This document shows positions 1-8,962 of a stretch of DNA of 64,000 nt, piece by piece. Origin of the DNA: an uncultured Candidatus Melainabacteria bacterium (lineage in GTDB: Bacteria; Cyanobacteriota; Vampirovibrionia; Gastranaerophilales; Gastranaerophilaceae). Numbering within the stretch: the stretch's first letter is position 1; every line of letters begins with the position of its first letter. Position numbers and translations under genes: made by a program. The notes under the pieces were generated by a model, which did not search any database, was not told the origin of the DNA, and saw only the letters and a program-made list of their open reading frames with translations. Where the stretch lies: assembly GCA_934726055.1 (NCBI GenBank), contig CAKVCZ010000007.1, forward strand, positions 1 to 64,000. Direction: 5' to 3'.

Positions 1-82
1 TATAAACAATTTCTGGCTATTTTTATTGCCTTTTTTATCCCTGTTTGTTAACTTTTGTTAAGACTTCTCTTTTTTATGCAAC

Positions 83-111
83 TAAAAAAAGCTGACTCCT
101 GTCAGCTCTTT
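83..111 (-). terminator. Rho-independent terminator of the prfA-to-malG operon
   Basis: Read on the minus strand, a perfect 7-bp stem (AGCTGAC / GTCAGCT) with a 4-nt loop is followed by a run of seven T. It lies just past the stop codon of the sugar permease gene and is the only terminator-like hairpin I saw between prfA and here, so it probably ends the long operon. Confidence 0.8.
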
Positions 112-131
112 TGATATCAAAATTAAATATT

Positions 132-974
132 TTAGCCTTTTACAGCACCTTCATTTTCACCGGATATAAAGTACTTTTGCATAGCTAAAAAGAAAATTAA
201 TATTGGAACTGTTGATAAAATTGATCCTGCGGCAATATAACGCCAGTTTGAACTAAACATTCCCTGTAAATTATTTACACCAACAGGTAAAGTGTACATA
301 CTTTCTTTTGTTAAAACAATACTTGGCCAGAGAAATTCACCCCAAGAGCCTATAAATGTAAAAATTGCAAGAACTGCAAGCGAAGGCTTAACCATAGGCA
401 TTAAAACTTTCCAAAATACTTGAAAAACATTGCAACCATCAACTATTGCTGCTTCTTCTATCTCTTTTGGTATTCCTAAAAAAGCTTGTCGCATCAAGAA
501 TATACCAAAAGCACTTACTGCAAATGGCATCACAAGACCTACAAATCCCATAAAATTATTTACAGTATCCATTAAATTAAGTTTTATGGTAATTAAATAT
601 ACTGGTAGCATTATCGCTTGGAATGGTATCATTATTGTTGCTAAAATTGAGAAGAATACAAAATTTTTGCCTGCAAATTTCATTCTCGCAAGTGGATAAG
701 CAGCCAAAGAGGACAAAATTAAATTTAAAACTACGGTAGCACCCGCAACAATCATGCTATTCCAAAAATAAGCCATAAAATTAACTTTTTTCCACACACC
801 AATATAATTGCTCCAAGTAAAATCAGAGGGAATAATTGTTGGCGGATATGCAAAAATATTTTCATTCGCACCTTTTAAGGATGTCGAAATTAGCCATATA
901 AATGGAAATATTGAAAGCAATGAAACAAATATTAGTGCAAAATGCGATAAAAATTTTTCAAAAAATCTCTTCAT
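132..974 (-). CDS. Carbohydrate ABC transporter permease, MalG type
   Basis: This is an inner-membrane permease of the MalG family (280 residues), one half of a sugar-uptake channel that works with a MalF-type permease, a binding protein and an ATPase. About six hydrophobic segments are visible, and the EAA loop that contacts the ATPase (EEAAIVDG, about residues 173-180) is intact. I start it at the ATG at 974; a longer reading to 1016 would run into the upstream gene and adds a non-hydrophobic leader. It is the last gene of an operon otherwise made of translation genes, and no ATPase or binding protein is nearby. A MalF-like gene sits at 62860-63732 in the opposite orientation. Substrate is unknown. 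Confidence 0.9.
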   Translation of the reverse strand: MKRFFEKFLSHFALIFVSLLSIFPFIWLISTSLKGANENIFAYPPTIIPSDFTWSNYIGVWKKVNFMAYFWNSMIVAGATVVLNLILSSLAAYPLARMKFAGKNFVFFSILATIMIPFQAIMLPVYLITIKLNLMDTVNNFMGFVGLVMPFAVSAFGIFLMRQAFLGIPKEIEEAAIVDGCNVFQVFWKVLMPMVKPSLAVLAIFTFIGSWGEFLWPSIVLTKESMYTLPVGVNNLQGMFSSNWRYIAAGSILSTVPILIFFLAMQKYFISGENEGAVKG

Positions 975-988
975 ATTAAATCTTAGGT

Positions 989-1261
989 TTAGCCTCCGGG
1001 GCACATACTTTCCCAATCAACATCATCTTCATCTTCACCTGGTTCAGGGATATCATCGCCATCTTCAAGCATCAACATTAGTTGAAGTTTCAATTGGTGT
1101 TTGTAATTTTCTCTTGCTTTTTCTATTGTTTTAGCACAGAAAGCAAAACTTGGAATTTCTTTTATTTCAATGTAATGGTACGGATTACCGTTAAAGTCTA
1201 AATCGGTTCCTTCAATAAGTGTCCAATTCAGGTTTAAATAATATTCTAAATCTTTATTCAT
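989..1261 (-). CDS. HicB-like small protein, no HicA partner
   Basis: The 90-residue product has the pattern of the HicB antitoxin partial RNase H-like fold: a strand-rich N-terminal half with an aromatic segment (GNPYHYIEI), a helix (TIEKARENYKHQL), and then a very acidic tail ending in CPGG. There is no C-terminal DNA-binding domain and no HicA toxin gene beside it. I start it at the ATG at 1261, which overlaps the end of the GerMN gene by 8 bases and has GAGG nine bases upstream; the longer reading to 1276 lacks such a site. It lies in the tail of the prfA operon. The HicB resemblance is by pattern only, so it may be a stand-alone regulator rather than an antitoxin. Confidence 0.6.
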   Translation of the reverse strand: MNKDLEYYLNLNWTLIEGTDLDFNGNPYHYIEIKEIPSFAFCAKTIEKARENYKHQLKLQLMLMLEDGDDIPEPGEDEDDVDWESMCPGG

Positions 1262-1856
1262 TAGCAAAATCCTCATTTAGCGGTTGAGTAATCATAATTC
1301 CTTCACCTCCGATTACATCAACTTGTTTCCCATCAAGTTGTAAGTATAAAGGTAAATTTGTATTGTGTTTTACAGTCTTTATAAGTTGGAATAAACGCTT
1401 ATATAAGCTATCTGTACCTCCTCCATTTTCAAAATCTCCAGAAAGATTAATAACAACTCTTGATGATGCCTCTGTAATTGATATCAAACGAGTTCCAGCA
1501 GGAATTTCTGAATATACGCCTTTTTTCTTTTCTTTTTCACTTGGACCTTTTATTAATTCTCTAACAGCAAGTTTAAGTTTTGAAGTTCCTTGGTTCATCT
1601 CAGGTATATATTCACGTTTTACAGCTCTATATACTTCTTCTCCTTTAGCATTATGAGTAATAAAAAACACATTGACATATTCTGTACTTACTTTTTCTTG
1701 AGGTTCTTCTTGCTTTGTTATATTCTTTTCTTCAATTTGTGTTTTTGTGGGCACCGGCTCTTCAATAACATCCTTACTTCCAAAATATGCCATTTTAATA
1801 TATATCGCAGCAAGAATGATTACAACTATTAAACCTATTTTTTGAAAATCGTTCAT
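1254..1856 (-). CDS. Membrane-anchored GerMN-domain protein
   Basis: The 200-residue product has one N-terminal transmembrane helix (about residues 7-25), a Glu/Lys-rich linker to about residue 60, and a GerMN-type domain from about 60 to 195 (KLAVRELIKGPSEKEK, followed by the SSRVVINLSGDF strand pattern). GerMN domains occur in spore-germination proteins and in cell-envelope proteins of cyanobacteria and relatives, often linked to the cell wall; a role in sporulation is not implied here. It would sit outside the membrane. It follows the DUF2993 gene with a 12-base gap and overlaps the HicB-like gene by 8 bases, so it is translated from the same operon. Confidence 0.75.
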   Translation of the reverse strand: MNDFQKIGLIVVIILAAIYIKMAYFGSKDVIEEPVPTKTQIEEKNITKQEEPQEKVSTEYVNVFFITHNAKGEEVYRAVKREYIPEMNQGTSKLKLAVRELIKGPSEKEKKKGVYSEIPAGTRLISITEASSRVVINLSGDFENGGGTDSLYKRLFQLIKTVKHNTNLPLYLQLDGKQVDVIGGEGIMITQPLNEDFANE

Positions 1857-1868
1857 TTTAATACCTCT

Positions 1869-2738
1869 TTAATAAATCCTTTGTGATTTAGGAACAAATA
1901 AAGTTCCATCCAGATGTAGCTTACTTCGTTCGATTTTTAAATTATCAACCGAAACTTTAGTCCCCTCATTTCCAAGTATATCTGTTGAAAATGATAAAGG
2001 ATTTATAACATTTAAAACCTTTGTTAAGTTTGATAAATTTATTTTATGATTAGAATTATCAAGGGATAGTTCCGTAACTTTTATTTTGCCGTTTTGAACT
2101 AATAATTTTGTAGCAACATCCATTGCAACTGGCATACTATAACCAAAAACATTGTTATCCATTTTTAATCCAAAAACGAATTTATCTTCTTTGAATGATA
2201 CATCGACATCTTTGATATTAAATAAGTTTATTCCGGCTGTTTTTACATTTATCATTGAAAGTAGAGCTTGATATGTTGGAGATTTTACTGTCTTTTTTAA
2301 ATCATCACTTGAAATTGCAATATCATACTGCATTGCAAAATTATCTCTAAAGATAATTGGATTGCCTGTTGCTCTTATATTATTGAAATCGCAAATTGTT
2401 TTTGCACTAAATTTTGAGACATGAACTCCATTAAAATCCAAATTTGAACCATTTAACGTCAATGACTTGAATCGTCCTGCCAATAAATCATTCGCACTGA
2501 AAGATTTTATTTTTACCTTTAACCCTTTCATACCTGCAGAATTTCTCAGTTCTCTTTTTATTAAAGCATTCGCAATATTTTGGGAAATCGCAGTAGTACC
2601 TGTCGCATTTGACAGAAATCTTGTAGTTTTTAACGATAAATCATGAGGTTGGGCACAATAAGCAGACAAATCTTGAGCAAAAGACACTTGACCTAAAATT
2701 AACAAAAACAGTGTTATTATTAATATTTTTTGTTTCAT
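1869..2738 (-). CDS. Secreted DUF2993 (LmeA-like) protein
   Basis: A clear signal peptide (about residues 1-21, ending VSFA) precedes a 270-residue beta-rich domain of the DUF2993 kind. Family hallmarks include the segment SFSANDLLAGRFKSLTLNG and the repeated LxLxG strand pattern. Family members in actinobacteria and cyanobacteria bind phospholipid in the envelope, so an envelope lipid role is a family-level inference. The start ATG overlaps the truB stop codon (ATGA), so translation is coupled to truB. The pairing of a periplasmic lipid-binding protein with translation genes is conserved only by position, and its meaning is unknown. Confidence 0.75.
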   Translation of the reverse strand: MKQKILIITLFLLILGQVSFAQDLSAYCAQPHDLSLKTTRFLSNATGTTAISQNIANALIKRELRNSAGMKGLKVKIKSFSANDLLAGRFKSLTLNGSNLDFNGVHVSKFSAKTICDFNNIRATGNPIIFRDNFAMQYDIAISSDDLKKTVKSPTYQALLSMINVKTAGINLFNIKDVDVSFKEDKFVFGLKMDNNVFGYSMPVAMDVATKLLVQNGKIKVTELSLDNSNHKINLSNLTKVLNVINPLSFSTDILGNEGTKVSVDNLKIERSKLHLDGTLFVPKSQRIY

Positions 2739-3595
2739 ATTTCAAATACCTTACATACTTTGATAACATAATTCGTACAATTTGCAACTGCACTTACAAC
2801 ATTATTATAAACCAAAATTATAAAATCTGCATTTTTAATACTTTTATTAACAAACGATTGACCATTTTTTACTTTTTTGTGTTCCTCTTCAGTTAATTGG
2901 TAGCAATCAAATGGTAAAACATCTATTGGGTTAATTAAATTATCTTGAATTACAGATAAATTTTCAAGTGATTCAAGATTTATAGTATTTTCTAACACAA
3001 AATGACCGGATTTTGTTCTTATTAATTTGATTAAATGAGCTCCACAACCTAATTCTTTTCCTATATCACTGGCTATTGAACGTATATATGTTCCCTTTGA
3101 AGATTCAATATTAATTGTTGCTTGCTGTTTTTCGTAGTTAAAATCTATTAATTCTATTTTGTCAATTATAACTTTTCTTGGCTTAATTTCAACCTTTTCC
3201 CCACTTCTGGCATATTCATATAATTTTTTCCCTTTTACTTTTATTGCTGAATAAATAGGTGGTATCTGCTCAATTTCTCCACAAAATTTGGCTAAAATAG
3301 AATCAATATCTTTGCTCGTAACTTTTATATCTGATTCGAAAGTTATCTTACCTTCGCTATCATAAGTATCTGTACTTATGCCAAATTGCACAGTTGCAAT
3401 ATAACCCTTATCTTCCCTTAAATATTCAATTAAACGAGTTGCTTTCCCGATAGAAATTGGCAAAACACCTTCTGCAAAAGGATCCAATGTCCCTGTATGC
3501 CCTATCTGCTTAATTTTTAATACACGTCTTAAAAATGCAACAACATCGTGAGAGGTCATTCCAACAGGTTTATATACATTTAAAAAGCCAAACAA
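2735..3595 (-). CDS. truB: tRNA pseudouridine-55 synthase TruB
   Basis: TruB converts uridine 55 in the T-loop of tRNAs to pseudouridine in the cytoplasm. The 286-residue product carries the catalytic-aspartate motif GHTGTLDPFAEGVLP with Asp at residue 38, the N-terminal KPVGMTSHDVV signature, and the RSIASDIG segment typical of the family. The length is normal, with a short C-terminal PUA-like tail. It begins directly after the rbfA stop codon and overlaps the next gene by 4 bases. The order infB-rbfA-truB is the standard bacterial arrangement. Confidence 0.97.
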   Translation of the reverse strand: MFGFLNVYKPVGMTSHDVVAFLRRVLKIKQIGHTGTLDPFAEGVLPISIGKATRLIEYLREDKGYIATVQFGISTDTYDSEGKITFESDIKVTSKDIDSILAKFCGEIEQIPPIYSAIKVKGKKLYEYARSGEKVEIKPRKVIIDKIELIDFNYEKQQATINIESSKGTYIRSIASDIGKELGCGAHLIKLIRTKSGHFVLENTINLESLENLSVIQDNLINPIDVLPFDCYQLTEEEHKKVKNGQSFVNKSIKNADFIILVYNNVVSAVANCTNYVIKVCKVFEI

Positions 3596-3946
3596 TTAAA
3601 CTTCTCCGCGTGAAATTTTGCCTAATATCTCATTTACTCTTGAACCACGCTCAATAGAATTATCCAAAATGAATCTTAGTTCCGGCGTCAAACGTAATCT
3701 TATACGTTTGCCTACTTCATAACGAATTTTAGAAACACTTTGGTTTATTATGTTAACGGATTTTTCTTTTTGTTCTTCTGAACCATATACGCTATAAAAA
3801 ACTTTAGCAAATGAATTGTCATGACTGACTTCAACATCTGTTATTGAAACTACACCAACTAAACCTCTGATTTCTTTTCTTAAAATATCAGAAATTTCAC
3901 GCATTAACTCTTTTCTAACTCGTTCGTTTCTTAAGTTACTACTCAT
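3596..3946 (-). CDS. rbfA: 30S ribosome-binding factor RbfA
   Basis: RbfA binds the 30S subunit during 16S rRNA maturation and is needed for cold growth in many bacteria. The 116-residue product has the KH-like fold pattern of the family: helix one (ERVRKELMREISDILRKE), the VSITDVEVSHD strand with FAKVFYSV after it, and the C-terminal RLTPELRFILDNS segment. A good ribosome site (AAAGGA) lies ahead of the ATG. It sits between infB and truB, as in most bacteria. Confidence 0.95.
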   Translation of the reverse strand: MSSNLRNERVRKELMREISDILRKEIRGLVGVVSITDVEVSHDNSFAKVFYSVYGSEEQKEKSVNIINQSVSKIRYEVGKRIRLRLTPELRFILDNSIERGSRVNEILGKISRGEV

Positions 3947-3962
3947 GACTTATCCTTTGTTA

Positions 3963-6407
3963 TTATAATTTTTGACGTTCAACTTCTTCAGTTGTTGATA
4001 CTTCAATTATATCGCCTTCTTGTAAATCATTAAATTTAGCAAAAGATATACCACATTCAAAACCCTGTGCAACTTCTTTAACATCATCTTTAAACCTCTT
4101 TAATTGATCAATTGCACCACGGAAGATTTCTTGTCCGTCTCTTATTAGAACTGCAGTCTTGTTACGCTGTATCTTTCCTTCAGTAACATAGCAACCGGCG
4201 ATTTTTGTTGTTTTACCAATCGTAAATACTTGTCTGATTTCAGCTTTACCAAGTTCAACTTCTTTTATTTCAGGTTCTAACAACGATAACATTGTTTTTT
4301 CCATATCTTCAAGTATCTGATAAATGATATCATATTTCTTTATAATAACGTGTTCTCTTTCAGCAGCAGCAAGAGCATTTGAATCCTCTTTGACTGTAAA
4401 TCCCAAAATTAATGCTTTTGATGCAGAAGCTAACATTACGTCGGCTTCAGAAATATCACCAACACCTACATGAATAATCTTGGTTGCAATTTCATTTGAT
4501 TCCATTTGAGCAATTGCTTGGGAAACAGCCTCTGCGGCACCATGAGTATTCGCTTTTATAATTAAATTCAATTGAGGAATATCTTCCTCACCTGAAACAG
4601 CTTCTTTCCTGATATGTGCAGGTAACATCTCATCCAAACGTCTTGTTCTTTCGGTTTCTTTACGCTTTTCGATGATTGTTTTCATTTCTTTATCATTAGC
4701 AACAACTTCAAATGTATCGCCAGCTTGCGGAACTTCTGATAATCCTAAAATTTCGACAGGAGTTGCAGGTTCTGCAGCTTTAATTTTTTCACCAGAATCT
4801 GACAATAAAGCTCTGGCTCTACCGCAAGATGTACCAACAACAACACAATCTCCAACATTAAGAGTACCATTTTGAACCAATAATGTTGCAACAGGGCCTT
4901 TACCTTTGTCTAAATTTGCTTCAATAACAACACCAGATGCCAGCGTATTAGGGTTAGCTTTTAAATCCTGCATGTCAGCCACAAGTAAAATATATTCTAA
5001 TAATTCATCAATGCCTTGTCTTTGTAGTGCTGAAACATTACAAGTAATTGTATCACCACCCCAAGCCTCAGGAACTAAGCCATGTTCTGTTAATTGAGTT
5101 AAAATTCTGTCAGGATCTGCTCCTGCTTTATCAATCTTATTGACAGCAACAATAATTGGAATTTCTGCAGCTCTTGCATGATTTATAGCTTCAATTGTTT
5201 GAGGCATAATACCGTCATCAGCAGCTACAACCAAAATCGCTATATCAGTAGCCTTTGCACCTCTTGCACGCATTTCGGTAAAAGCTTCGTGCCCTGGAGT
5301 ATCTAAAAATACTACTTTTCTATTTTCTAAATATATAGTATATGCACCGATAGATTGTGTAATCCCGCCAACTTCAGTATTTACAATTTTGTGTTTTGAA
5401 GCTCTTATACTATCCAGTAATGTTGTTTTACCGTGATCTACGTGTCCCATAATGCTTATTACAGGAGCTCTTGAAACCATATTCTTTTCATCAGATTTTA
5501 GACGCTCTTTCTTTTCTTCTTTAGCCATTTCTTGTTCAATGAACGCATCTAAATCTTCATCTAATACTTCAAGTCCATATTCAGCACAAACTTTTTTTAT
5601 AACGTCAACATCTATCAATTGGTTTACTGTTGCCATAATGCCATTCAACATTAAAAATTTGACAATCTCAGCCGGCGTTTTCTTTATTTTATCAGCCAAT
5701 TCCTGTATTGTCATTGCAGTATTCACAACAAGTTGTGTAACTTCAGCAACTTCTTCCTCTTTATGAGAACGTTTTTTGTGTTTTTGAGCAGCAGCTTTTT
5801 CTAAAGATATTCTTTCCTGTTCTTCTTCTTTTGAAATTTTGTCTTTACGCTTATCTGCTGGTTTATGTTTTGAACTTTGACCTTTATTTTCGTAAATATC
5901 TTGCGAAATAATATGTCTTTCAATTGGTTTTTGTTCTGTTGATTTGTTTGGAGTAGAAGTTTTATTCGTTTTTTGTGTTTTAGCAATTTGCTGAGTTTTT
6001 TCTGACTCAGGTTTTGCGTGTCTGACAATTTCCAATCTGCTTACCGGAGCTTTTTTTACTACTTCAACTTTTGGTCTTTCAACACGTTCAATTCGTTCTA
6101 CCTTTGGTGTTTCAACTTTTTTAGGTATTTCTTGAATTTTTTCTTTTTCTTCTTTTTCTTCTTCTATAACCTTTTCTTCAACTTTTACTTCAGGTTTTTC
6201 ATCTGCTTTGGCTTTTTTTACAATAAATGCCTTAGGTTTTTTAACCTCAATAACAGAACCACCTGCAATAAAATCTTTCAATTTTTTTATTTGATCTTCT
6301 GTAACCGAGCTGGAATGAGTTTTTACAACAATCTTTATCTGAGCTAACTTTTCGATTACCTCTTTGCTTGTTAAATTTAATTCTTTTGCTAATTCACTTA
6401 CACGCAT
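3963..6407 (-). CDS. infB: Translation initiation factor IF-2
   Basis: IF-2 is the GTPase that brings initiator tRNA to the 30S subunit. The protein is about 814 residues. It has the N-terminal IF2-N helix bundle (MRVSELAKELNLTSKEV), a Lys/Glu-rich linker of about 170 residues, a second IF2-N domain (MTIQELADKIKKTPAEIV), the G domain from about residue 320 (GHVDHGKTT, DTPGHEAF, NKID) and domains II-IV. I prefer the ATG at 6407, one base after the ylxR stop codon, because it gives the standard family N-terminus; an upstream TTG at 6422 would overlap ylxR. It is in the normal ylxR-infB-rbfA order. Confidence 0.97.
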   Translation of the reverse strand: MRVSELAKELNLTSKEVIEKLAQIKIVVKTHSSSVTEDQIKKLKDFIAGGSVIEVKKPKAFIVKKAKADEKPEVKVEEKVIEEEKEEKEKIQEIPKKVETPKVERIERVERPKVEVVKKAPVSRLEIVRHAKPESEKTQQIAKTQKTNKTSTPNKSTEQKPIERHIISQDIYENKGQSSKHKPADKRKDKISKEEEQERISLEKAAAQKHKKRSHKEEEVAEVTQLVVNTAMTIQELADKIKKTPAEIVKFLMLNGIMATVNQLIDVDVIKKVCAEYGLEVLDEDLDAFIEQEMAKEEKKERLKSDEKNMVSRAPVISIMGHVDHGKTTLLDSIRASKHKIVNTEVGGITQSIGAYTIYLENRKVVFLDTPGHEAFTEMRARGAKATDIAILVVAADDGIMPQTIEAINHARAAEIPIIVAVNKIDKAGADPDRILTQLTEHGLVPEAWGGDTITCNVSALQRQGIDELLEYILLVADMQDLKANPNTLASGVVIEANLDKGKGPVATLLVQNGTLNVGDCVVVGTSCGRARALLSDSGEKIKAAEPATPVEILGLSEVPQAGDTFEVVANDKEMKTIIEKRKETERTRRLDEMLPAHIRKEAVSGEEDIPQLNLIIKANTHGAAEAVSQAIAQMESNEIATKIIHVGVGDISEADVMLASASKALILGFTVKEDSNALAAAEREHVIIKKYDIIYQILEDMEKTMLSLLEPEIKEVELGKAEIRQVFTIGKTTKIAGCYVTEGKIQRNKTAVLIRDGQEIFRGAIDQLKRFKDDVKEVAQGFECGISFAKFNDLQEGDIIEVSTTEEVERQKL

Positions 6408-6408
6408 G

Positions 6409-6657
6409 TTATTCAAACTCAATTAATTTTCCTTTCAGTTCATTTGATATCGCTGTTTTTAAAGCTTTATCCAGTTTATTCTTTTTTAATGCATTTTCTA
6501 TACACATTTTATTATAACAAAGATATACAGATCTGCCAAATATTTTAGTATCAGGATTAATTATAACTGCATTCAATTCTCTACTATGCGTTATTTTTAT
6601 GAGGTCTTTTGTCTTGTGCAAACTACCACACCCGACACATTTTCTTATATTTTTCAT
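6409..6657 (-). CDS. ylxR: YlxR-family (DUF448) RNA-binding protein
   Basis: This 82-residue protein has the YlxR family signature: the CVGCG motif with a second cysteine pair (YLCYNKMCIENALKK) and the GRSVYLC core. YlxR proteins are small, fold around a basic surface, and almost always sit just upstream of infB, as here; binding to RNA and to RNase P has been reported in some species. The usual upstream gene nusA is absent, and prfA takes that place with a one-base gap. Confidence 0.93.
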   Translation of the reverse strand: MKNIRKCVGCGSLHKTKDLIKITHSRELNAVIINPDTKIFGRSVYLCYNKMCIENALKKNKLDKALKTAISNELKGKLIEFE

Positions 6658-6658
6658 C

Positions 6659-7741
6659 TTAATTTACTTCTGCTAATTTTTCTAATTTTAATTTTTGGTC
6701 ATACTCAATTAACAATTTTAATAATTCATCTAATTCTCCGTCTATAACAGTCCAAACATTTAAGTTTTGACCTATTCTGTGATCGGTTAAACGCCCTTGA
6801 GGAAAATTATAAGTTCTTATACGTTCGCTTCTATCTCCAGATCCAACTTGAGAACGTCTTAAATCTGTAATTTCTTTTGTTTGCTTTTGAACTTCCAAAT
6901 CATATAATTTAGCTTTCAAAATTTGCATTGCACGTTCTTTGTTTTGAAGTTGAGAACGTTCTTCCGTACAGAAAATCATGATTCCCGTCGGTTTATGAAA
7001 TAAACGTGCTGCTGTTTCAACTTTGTTAACGTTTTGACCGCCGGCACCACCTGAACGTGCGGTTGACATTTCAATATCTTCCGGACGAATTTCAATTTCC
7101 ACATCATCAACTTCCGGCATTACTGCAACTGTTGCAGTTGAAGTGTGGACTCTTCCTTGAGATTCGGTTTGAGGCACTCGCTGTACTCTATGAACACCTG
7201 ATTCATATTTTAATTTTGAATATACAGCATCACCCTTTACAGAAATAATAACTTCAGAAACTCCACCTGCTTCACATTCAGTCATACTAAGAACTTGTGT
7301 TTTCCATCCCTGCTTATCAGCAAATCTCATATACATTCTCATTAAATCTCCGGCAAAAATATTTGCTTCATCTCCGCCGGCACCACCTCTTATTTCAAGC
7401 ATAATATCTTTATCATCCATTGGATCTCTAGGCAGCAATAAAATTTTCATTTGTTCTTCATAATCAGCTATTTTAGCTTCATTTTCTTCAATATCAGATT
7501 TTAAAAATCCACGCATTTCGTCGTCTGATTCGCTTTTTAGCATTTCTTTTGCATCTGTAATGCTGTCATTTGCCTTCTTCCAGGCATAATATAATTCAAC
7601 TGTTTCTTCCATTGATTTACGCTGTTTTGATAATTCTTTAAATCTGTTATAATCTTGAATTACCTCCGGATCAGAAAGAGTTACTCCCAATTCATTGTAT
7701 TTTTTCTCTATCTGAAGGATTTTATCCATCATATCTTTCAT
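6659..7741 (-). CDS. prfA: Peptide chain release factor 1
   Basis: RF1 recognises UAA and UAG stop codons and triggers peptide release. The 360-residue product has the normal length, the GGQ catalytic motif at about residues 233-235 within SGGAGGQNVNK, and the upstream VHRVQRVPQTESQGRVHTS segment that includes the codon-recognition region. The start ATG at 7741 has GAGG seven bases ahead. It appears to be the first gene of the operon that continues through infB and truB; an intergenic stretch of 68 bases separates it from the glycan operon upstream. Confidence 0.97.
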   Translation of the reverse strand: MKDMMDKILQIEKKYNELGVTLSDPEVIQDYNRFKELSKQRKSMEETVELYYAWKKANDSITDAKEMLKSESDDEMRGFLKSDIEENEAKIADYEEQMKILLLPRDPMDDKDIMLEIRGGAGGDEANIFAGDLMRMYMRFADKQGWKTQVLSMTECEAGGVSEVIISVKGDAVYSKLKYESGVHRVQRVPQTESQGRVHTSTATVAVMPEVDDVEIEIRPEDIEMSTARSGGAGGQNVNKVETAARLFHKPTGIMIFCTEERSQLQNKERAMQILKAKLYDLEVQKQTKEITDLRRSQVGSGDRSERIRTYNFPQGRLTDHRIGQNLNVWTVIDGELDELLKLLIEYDQKLKLEKLAEVN

Positions 7742-7809
7742 AATAAAACCTCACTTTGATTAAATTATAGCAAAAACATGACGGATGTAAAATATGGTTT
7801 AAATTTATT

Positions 7810-8223
7810 TTAGATTTTTTCTATTACATTTTTTAAAACAATAAAATTTAAAAGCATTGTTATTGGTGTAATAATTATTTTTGATAAAATTGCACAGAAC
7901 TCTTTTACAAATGAAAAGTTCAAATTAGATAACAACAAAGAATTTACCATAACAAGCAATTTTGAAACAAAATAAATAAGAACTACTTGATATAAAATAT
8001 ATATTATATATTTTGCGAATAAAGGTATTTTGCTGTTATTTTGAAATATATATCTTGTTGAAAATATAAAAACAAACGTAACTCCTGCTACTGCACCCAA
8101 AGCATTACACAAAAACAAATTAACAGATAATAATGCAAGTATCGTATAGGTAGAAAAATCTAAAATCCACCCTATTCCGCTATATCCAATGAAACTGACA
8201 AGTTGTTTTATCAAATTATTCAT
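7810..8223 (-). CDS. GtrA-like four-helix membrane protein
   Basis: The 137-residue product has four hydrophobic helices and the GtrA-family N-terminal pattern (LVSFIGYSGIGWILDFSTY). GtrA proteins are thought to help move undecaprenyl-linked sugars across the membrane or to assist glycan-modifying enzymes; the biochemical role is not settled. The start codon overlaps the stop region of the upstream nucleotidyltransferase gene, which shows translational coupling. It is the last gene of the seven-gene glycan operon. Confidence 0.75.
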   Translation of the reverse strand: MNNLIKQLVSFIGYSGIGWILDFSTYTILALLSVNLFLCNALGAVAGVTFVFIFSTRYIFQNNSKIPLFAKYIIYILYQVVLIYFVSKLLVMVNSLLLSNLNFSFVKEFCAILSKIIITPITMLLNFIVLKNVIEKI

Positions 8224-8947
8224 TCAGAAATTGCTCCAGTTCATCGGGAGTTCCCAAAACGTGTACTTTTTGGGGTGGAACATCTGATATATAAATTTTG
8301 CCATTTTTACTTAAAAGGTAATCATATAGTGGTGCAACATACTTTTCTTTTGAAAAATGTTTATTTTTATAGAATTCATTGTATAAATCTTCATATAATT
8401 TGCACGTTTTAAAATAGTATGCACCAAGAGTACAATAATTTGAAATTCGTTCTTTTTCCTTAATCTCTACGACCTCACCATTATCATCTAATCTTACAAA
8501 ACTCCAATGGTCGCCTTCAGCTTGAAAACAAGGAATAAATCCATCACCTCTTAATTGAGCACTGTTCATCTCCCCTGACTCAACATAGGTATCAATGTTA
8601 TATATCAATAGTGCATTATTTTCATTCCAATATTCTTTTGCTAACATTGCTGTTGTAGCTTGTCCGTCTGTTAATTTGTCCAGTATGATTATTTTGTAAT
8701 TTTTAATATTTAATATTTTGCAACGTTCATTTATAAAGCTTTTTATGTCAGAATTTTCATCTTTAAGTGCTATAAAAATATACTTATCAACGTTATTATT
8801 AAATCCTTCTAAACTTATCATTGACCAGTCAAAAAGAGGTTTCCCTTTTGCTTCAATCATATACTTTGGAACATTGTAACCTTTTTCTCTAAATCTTGAA
8901 CCAAGACCACCCATTGTTATTACAATATCTATATTTCTTAATGACAT
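8216..8947 (-). CDS. Sugar-phosphate nucleotidyltransferase
   Basis: The 243-residue protein has the nucleotidyltransferase A fold: an N-terminal GGLGSRFREKG signature, the PKYMIEAKGKPLFDW segment with the conserved Lys, and a metal-binding Asp region (LLIYNIDTYV). It would join a sugar or alcohol phosphate to an NTP to make an activated donor. A ribosome site (AAAGGA) precedes the ATG. It lies immediately downstream of the HAD phosphatase gene and upstream of GtrA, consistent with making a precursor for a surface glycan. The exact substrate cannot be told from sequence. Confidence 0.8.
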   Translation of the reverse strand: MSLRNIDIVITMGGLGSRFREKGYNVPKYMIEAKGKPLFDWSMISLEGFNNNVDKYIFIALKDENSDIKSFINERCKILNIKNYKIIILDKLTDGQATTAMLAKEYWNENNALLIYNIDTYVESGEMNSAQLRGDGFIPCFQAEGDHWSFVRLDDNGEVVEIKEKERISNYCTLGAYYFKTCKLYEDLYNEFYKNKHFSKEKYVAPLYDYLLSKNGKIYISDVPPQKVHVLGTPDELEQFLNE

Positions 8948-8962
8948 ATTCTATTCCTTTTA

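Noticed and set aside
6018..6347. A Phe-rich plus-strand frame inside infB
   Set aside because: It is the complement of the Lys/Glu-rich linker of IF-2; composition and location show that it is a shadow.
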